Shown: positions 60,640 to 64,000 of the stretch, piece by piece
Position numbering within the stretch: the stretch's first letter is position 1
How the letters are laid out: the number at the start of each line of letters is the position of its first letter
DNA from: Acidobacteriaceae bacterium
Lineage (GTDB): Bacteria; Acidobacteriota; Terriglobia; Terriglobales; Acidobacteriaceae
DNA: 64,000 nt
Direction of reading: 5' to 3'
NCBI GenBank assembly: GCA_003138515.1
Contig: PLGG01000017.1
Location: 137,031 to 201,030, forward strand
Made by a program: the position numbers and the translations under genes
The notes under the pieces: generated by a model
The model's database searches: none
What the model saw: the letters and a program-made list of their open reading frames with translations, nothing else
What the model was told of the DNA's origin: nothing

Positions 60640-61113
60640 ATGACCGAAGCCGCAGCTTTGGCTGAAGGCAGAACGTACGAGTTCACCACGCAAAGCGGCG
60701 CGGACACTGTGGCAGTGGGCCGCAAACTGGCCGGTTTGCTCAAGCCGCCTCAATTTCTTTTGCTGCGCGGCGAACTGGGTACGGGCAAGACGACGCTGGT
60801 GAAGGGCATTGCGCAGGCCCTGGACGCGGCGGAACCCGACGAGGTTACCAGTCCCACCTTTACGCTGATCCATGAATTCGACGGCTCGCGAGAGGGCAAG
60901 CCGGTCAAGCTCTACCACTTGGATGTCTATCGGCTGGAGAGCGAGCGCCAACTGGAGACCCTGGGCCTGGACGATCTGCTCACTCCCGATGCGCTGGTTG
61001 TGGTGGAGTGGGGCGAGAAGTTCAAGAGCATCAAGAAGCGCGCCACGGGAGAGATCGTCATCGCCCCGGAGGGTGGCGACGCGCGGAAGATCACGGTGAC
61101 CCTGAAGGAATAG
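60640..61113 (+). CDS. tsaE: tRNA threonylcarbamoyladenosine ATPase TsaE
   Basis: A 157-residue P-loop protein: RGELGTGKTTLVKGIAQAL, TSPTFTLIHEF, and YHLDVYRLESE. TsaE supports the TsaB-TsaD complex that modifies A37 of tRNAs; tsaD is at 8891. It is co-transcribed with nnr. Confidence 0.96.
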   Translation: MTEAAALAEGRTYEFTTQSGADTVAVGRKLAGLLKPPQFLLLRGELGTGKTTLVKGIAQALDAAEPDEVTSPTFTLIHEFDGSREGKPVKLYHLDVYRLESERQLETLGLDDLLTPDALVVVEWGEKFKSIKKRATGEIVIAPEGGDARKITVTLKE

Positions 61114-61230
61114 AAGGTCAGCGTGTCAACAGGTCAGCCGCGGGCGGCGTCCGTTTGGGTGTCAACTCTTCAATGCGTCCCGCCCTTCGCTTCCCCTCGC
61201 ATGGCCTGATACAAATTCGTCGGGGAATTC

Positions 61231-62235
61231 ATGAATCGCATTCCATTTTCAGAAGTGCAAGCGGCACTGGCTGGCGTCTTGCGCAAGCTCGGATTCGCTG
61301 CCGATCGCGCCGACACCTGCGCGCGTTTGTTTGCCGAGACCACGCGTGACGGAGTGTACACGCACGGCATCAACCGCTTTGCACGCTTCGTCGTCACGAT
61401 TCGAAATGGCAGCGTGAATCCACTGGCCGAGCCTGGGGTGACAGCGCGATTAGGCGCGCTGGAGCGTTGGGACGGCCATCGCGGACCGGGTAATCTGGCT
61501 GCGCTGGCGGCGATGGAACGGGCAATCGTTCTCGGCCGCGAGCACGGCGTGGGATGCGTGGCGCTGGGCAATACCAATCACTGGATGCGCGGGGGAACTT
61601 ACGGCTGGCAGGCCGCCGAAGCTGGGGTTATCGGCATCTGCTGGACCAACACCATGCCCAATTTGCCGCCATGGGGAGGAGCGGAGCGCGTGATCGGGAA
61701 CAATCCGCTGATCATTGCCGTGCCGCGCGCAAGCGGGCCGGTCGTGCTCGACATGGCCATGTCGCAGTTTTCCTATGGCGCTCTTGAGAGCTACCGCAAG
61801 CGCGGCGAGATGCTTCCGGTGGATGGCGGCTTTGACGCGAGTGGCAACCTGACGCGCGATCCCGGAGCCATTGAGGAGTCGTGGCGGCCGCTGCCAGCCG
61901 GGTATTGGAAGGGATCGGGACTTGCCGTTGTGCTGGACATGATCGCTGCCATGATGACGCTGGGCAAAGCGACCTGCCAGATCTCCTCGGACCCGGTGCT
62001 TGAGACCGGAATCTCGCAGATGTTTCTCGCGCTTAACCCCGAGGCATTCGGGCCTGCGCCAGAGGCCGACAAGATTGCCGACGCGGTCGTCGCTTCGCTC
62101 GACAACTGCCCGCCGACGAAGCCCGGCGGCAAAGTTCGTTATCCGGGTGAACAGACGCTGCAGATTCGAGAGGAAAACGCACGGCTGGGCCTGCCGGTCG
62201 AGCCGGCAGTGTGGGCAGAGATTCTGGCGATGTAG
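61231..62235 (+). CDS. dlgD: LDH2/MDH2-family oxidoreductase, 2,3-diketogulonate reductase-like
   Basis: A 334-residue NAD(P)-dependent reductase of the malate/L-lactate dehydrogenase type 2 family. RLFAETTRDGVYTHGINRFA has the catalytic His, then GNTNHWMRGGTYGWQA, CWTNTMPNLPPWGG and MAMSQFSYGALESYRK. These fit DlgD/YiaK, which reduces 2,3-diketo-L-gulonate. No other ascorbate or pentose genes are near, so a different keto acid is possible. GGGGA precedes the ATG. Confidence 0.88.
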   Translation: MNRIPFSEVQAALAGVLRKLGFAADRADTCARLFAETTRDGVYTHGINRFARFVVTIRNGSVNPLAEPGVTARLGALERWDGHRGPGNLAALAAMERAIVLGREHGVGCVALGNTNHWMRGGTYGWQAAEAGVIGICWTNTMPNLPPWGGAERVIGNNPLIIAVPRASGPVVLDMAMSQFSYGALESYRKRGEMLPVDGGFDASGNLTRDPGAIEESWRPLPAGYWKGSGLAVVLDMIAAMMTLGKATCQISSDPVLETGISQMFLALNPEAFGPAPEADKIADAVVASLDNCPPTKPGGKVRYPGEQTLQIREENARLGLPVEPAVWAEILAM

Positions 62236-62264
62236 TGGTCCGGCTGGCGGGAGCGCAGACCGCC

Positions 62265-63032
62265 TCAGTACCCCATGATGTTGTAGCCGCAATCGACGTA
62301 GAGCGTCTCGCCGGTGACGGCGCTGGCCAGGTCGCTGGCCAGATAGAGGGCCGTGCCGCCAACTTCGAGCTGATCGACGTTGCGGTGCAATGGAGAACGC
62401 TCGGCGTGCGATTTGAGCATGTCGCCCAATGCACCCACGCCGCGCGCCGCCAGCGTTTTAATGGGGCCGGCAGAGATGGCGTTGACGCGAATGTTTTTGG
62501 CGCCGAGCTCAAAAGCGAGATAACGGACCGCAGACTCGAGCGAGGCCTTGGCGAGGGCCATGACGTTGTAGTGGGGCACGACTTTCTCGGCGGCGTAATA
62601 CGTAAGAGTAATAATACTGCCGCCTTCGGTCATCAGCGGTACCGCGCCGCGGCTGACGGCGATCAGCGAGTAGACGCTTACGTCGTGCGCGATGCGAAAG
62701 CCCTCGCGGCTGGTGTTGAGGAACTCGCCCTTCAGTTCTTCGGGGGGCGCATAGGCGATGGCGTGGACGAGGATGTCGATCTTGCCATACTTCTCCTTGA
62801 GCGCGGCGAAAAGGGACTCGATCTCCTGATCGTTGGAGACGTCGCACTGGAAACCGCCTGCGCCGGAGAGATCGTTGATCAGGTCTCCGGCTTCGGATTT
62901 CATACGTTCATTTTGGTAGCAAATGGCCAAAGTGGCGCCGGCCTCGTGGAGTTTCTGGGCGATGCCCCATGCGATGGAGCGCTTGTTGGCCAACCCGAAG
63001 ACCACGGCTGTTTTGCCCGCCAGATTAATCAT
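62265..63032 (-). CDS. fabI: Enoyl-ACP reductase FabI
   Basis: A 255-residue short-chain dehydrogenase. VVFGLANKRSIAWGIAQKL is the NADH site, and ITLTYYAAEKVVPHYNVMAL with ...LAKASLE gives the Tyr-Lys pair. GPIKTLAARG matches the FabI flipping loop. It does the last step of each fatty-acid elongation round. The ATG at 63032 has GGAGG 12 nt upstream; a longer frame upstream starts without one. Confidence 0.96.
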   Translation of the reverse strand: MINLAGKTAVVFGLANKRSIAWGIAQKLHEAGATLAICYQNERMKSEAGDLINDLSGAGGFQCDVSNDQEIESLFAALKEKYGKIDILVHAIAYAPPEELKGEFLNTSREGFRIAHDVSVYSLIAVSRGAVPLMTEGGSIITLTYYAAEKVVPHYNVMALAKASLESAVRYLAFELGAKNIRVNAISAGPIKTLAARGVGALGDMLKSHAERSPLHRNVDQLEVGGTALYLASDLASAVTGETLYVDCGYNIMGY

Positions 63033-63130
63033 GCTGTGCTGGTGCCTCCGACTTCTCATTCACAAGGGAAACGGCGGAGTCGCCGCCGCAATTCAGAATA
63101 CCAGAGCGATTTTCACTTCGAGATGCGAAG

Positions 63131-63184
63131 CGTGGTTCAGCCGACGAGCGTTGTTTACCCGCCAAGCCCGGTTTACCCACCAAG
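63131..63184 (-). repeat. 18-nt tandem repeat spanning the murI stop codon
   Basis: On the minus strand three units with exact 18-nt period: CTTGGTGGGTAAACCGGG, CTTGGCGGGTAAACAACG and CTCGTCGGCTGAACCACG. The TAA in the first is the murI stop; the later units also carry in-frame stops. Confidence 0.8.
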
Positions 63185-63994
63185 ATCGATCAACTCGACG
63201 TGTCCCACTGGACGCCCCAGGAACCTCGAGCCGAGGCGCTCAAACTTCTCCACCGAGTCGGTAGCGAAGCAGCGAACTTCGGTCTCTGGAGCATTACCGG
63301 TCGCGGCCGGAGAGGCGCTGCCGTTGAGCAACTGAACGGCAGCCTGCGCTACCGACTCCGCCGAATCGATGACTTTGGCTCCCGGACGCACGACCCTTTC
63401 GAAGAGCGGCCTTAACAGTGGGTAGTGCGTGCAGCCCAGCACGAGCGTGTCGGGATTCATGCCTCGCGACTCAGCCTCGGCACGAAGCTCGTTCAGGTAA
63501 ATCTCAATCACCTCGGCAGTAACGGGATGATCGGTCCAACCTTCTTCGACCAGCGGAACCAGCAGTGGACAGGCCTTTTCAAGGACGCGCAGACCGTGAG
63601 CCTGGCACGCTGCGGTATAGGCGCGGCTGTGCACTGTGGCCTCGGTCGCAACCACCAAAACGTCGCCGGTGCGCGATGCCGCGCGAGCGGCGGCGGCACC
63701 AGGCTCGATGACGCCCAGCACGGGAACAGAAACGGCATCCTGAATGGCGTCGAGCGCCAGCGCGCTGGCGGTGTTGCAGGCGATCACGAGGAACTCCGCG
63801 CCCTGCTCGTTGACTAAAAACTGCGCGCTCTGCGCGGCATATCGGGCGATTGTGCGCCGCGATTTTGAGCCGTAGGGCAGGCGCGCCGTATCTCCGAGGA
63901 AGGCGAAGCGCGCATGCGGAAATCTCTCGACGAGCGCGCGCAGAACCGTCAATCCGCCGAAGCCGGAATCGAAGACGCCGATGGTTGGGGCCAT
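63173..63994 (-). CDS. murI: Glutamate racemase MurI
   Basis: A 273-residue racemase. GVFDSGFGGLTVLRAL at the N-terminus, the first catalytic Cys in LVIACNTASALAL and the second in LGCTHYPLLRPLFE are present. It supplies D-glutamate for peptidoglycan. It is 140 nt downstream of the fabI start in the same direction; the window ends just upstream of its ATG. Confidence 0.97.
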   Translation of the reverse strand: MAPTIGVFDSGFGGLTVLRALVERFPHARFAFLGDTARLPYGSKSRRTIARYAAQSAQFLVNEQGAEFLVIACNTASALALDAIQDAVSVPVLGVIEPGAAAARAASRTGDVLVVATEATVHSRAYTAACQAHGLRVLEKACPLLVPLVEEGWTDHPVTAEVIEIYLNELRAEAESRGMNPDTLVLGCTHYPLLRPLFERVVRPGAKVIDSAESVAQAAVQLLNGSASPAATGNAPETEVRCFATDSVEKFERLGSRFLGRPVGHVELIDLGG

Positions 63995-64000
63995 GTCTTT

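Overview
The window looks like chromosome of an acidobacterium (Acidobacteriota, probably class Terriglobia). GC content is about 60 percent. Two very large TonB-dependent receptors carry an N-terminal carboxypeptidase-regulatory-like domain, which is typical of this phylum. There is a DUF5818 secreted protein, and an HspR-type MerR regulator follows dnaK-dnaJ. Short dispersed repeats lie between genes and even inside essential genes. I see no rRNA, tRNA, CRISPR array or complete insertion sequence.

Layout: positions 1-760 hold a partial open frame and no convincing gene. From 760 to 21027 come a DUF5818 protein, obgE, a giant TonB receptor, cca and tsaD (both with in-frame repeat insertions), acpP-fabF, rmuC, a DHH phosphoesterase, a DHA2 drug exporter, a vapBC module, a beta carbonic anhydrase, a serine hydrolase and an alpha/beta hydrolase. 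From 21104 to 31829 come a tiny charged ORF, ffh, an AAA-ATPase plus PD-(D/E)XK-like gene pair, an orphan RelB antitoxin, a redoxin, the operon dnaK-dnaJ-brnT-(antitoxin/nuclease fusion)-hspR, and an HpnI-like glycosyltransferase. From 31980 to 44250 come a GT39/ArnT-like transferase, a PAS-GGDEF-EAL protein, marC and a polyphosphate neighbourhood: ppx, sixA, a pseudokinase-TonB fusion and ppk1. From 44647 to 51611 come a TolC-EmrA pair and an accessory island with mobile mystery proteins B and A, a TIR-Sel1 protein, a hypothetical protein and a second MmpA-like regulator. From 51960 to the end come mntR, mntH, a TonB receptor, a membrane protein, nnrED, tsaE, an LDH2-type reductase, fabI and murI.

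The accessory content is defence- and toxin-antitoxin-like: vapBC, the AAA/nuclease pair, an orphan RelB, a BrnT toxin whose partner is fused to a restriction-nuclease-like domain, a Fic/HTH mobile mystery pair, and a TIR-Sel1 receptor-like protein. The BrnT/fusion pair sits inside the heat-shock operon. The AAA/nuclease pair sits between housekeeping genes.

The most striking non-coding signal recurs across the window. Short tandem repeats with unit lengths of about 7 to 26 nt begin at, and often include, the stop codon of ordinary genes: cca, tsaD, fabF, the DHH gene, the GT39 gene, the 50547 gene, mntH and murI. In rmuC and emrA the last 25-28 nt of the gene is copied further downstream and bounds a dispersed palindromic element. 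I know of no named element that explains this set.
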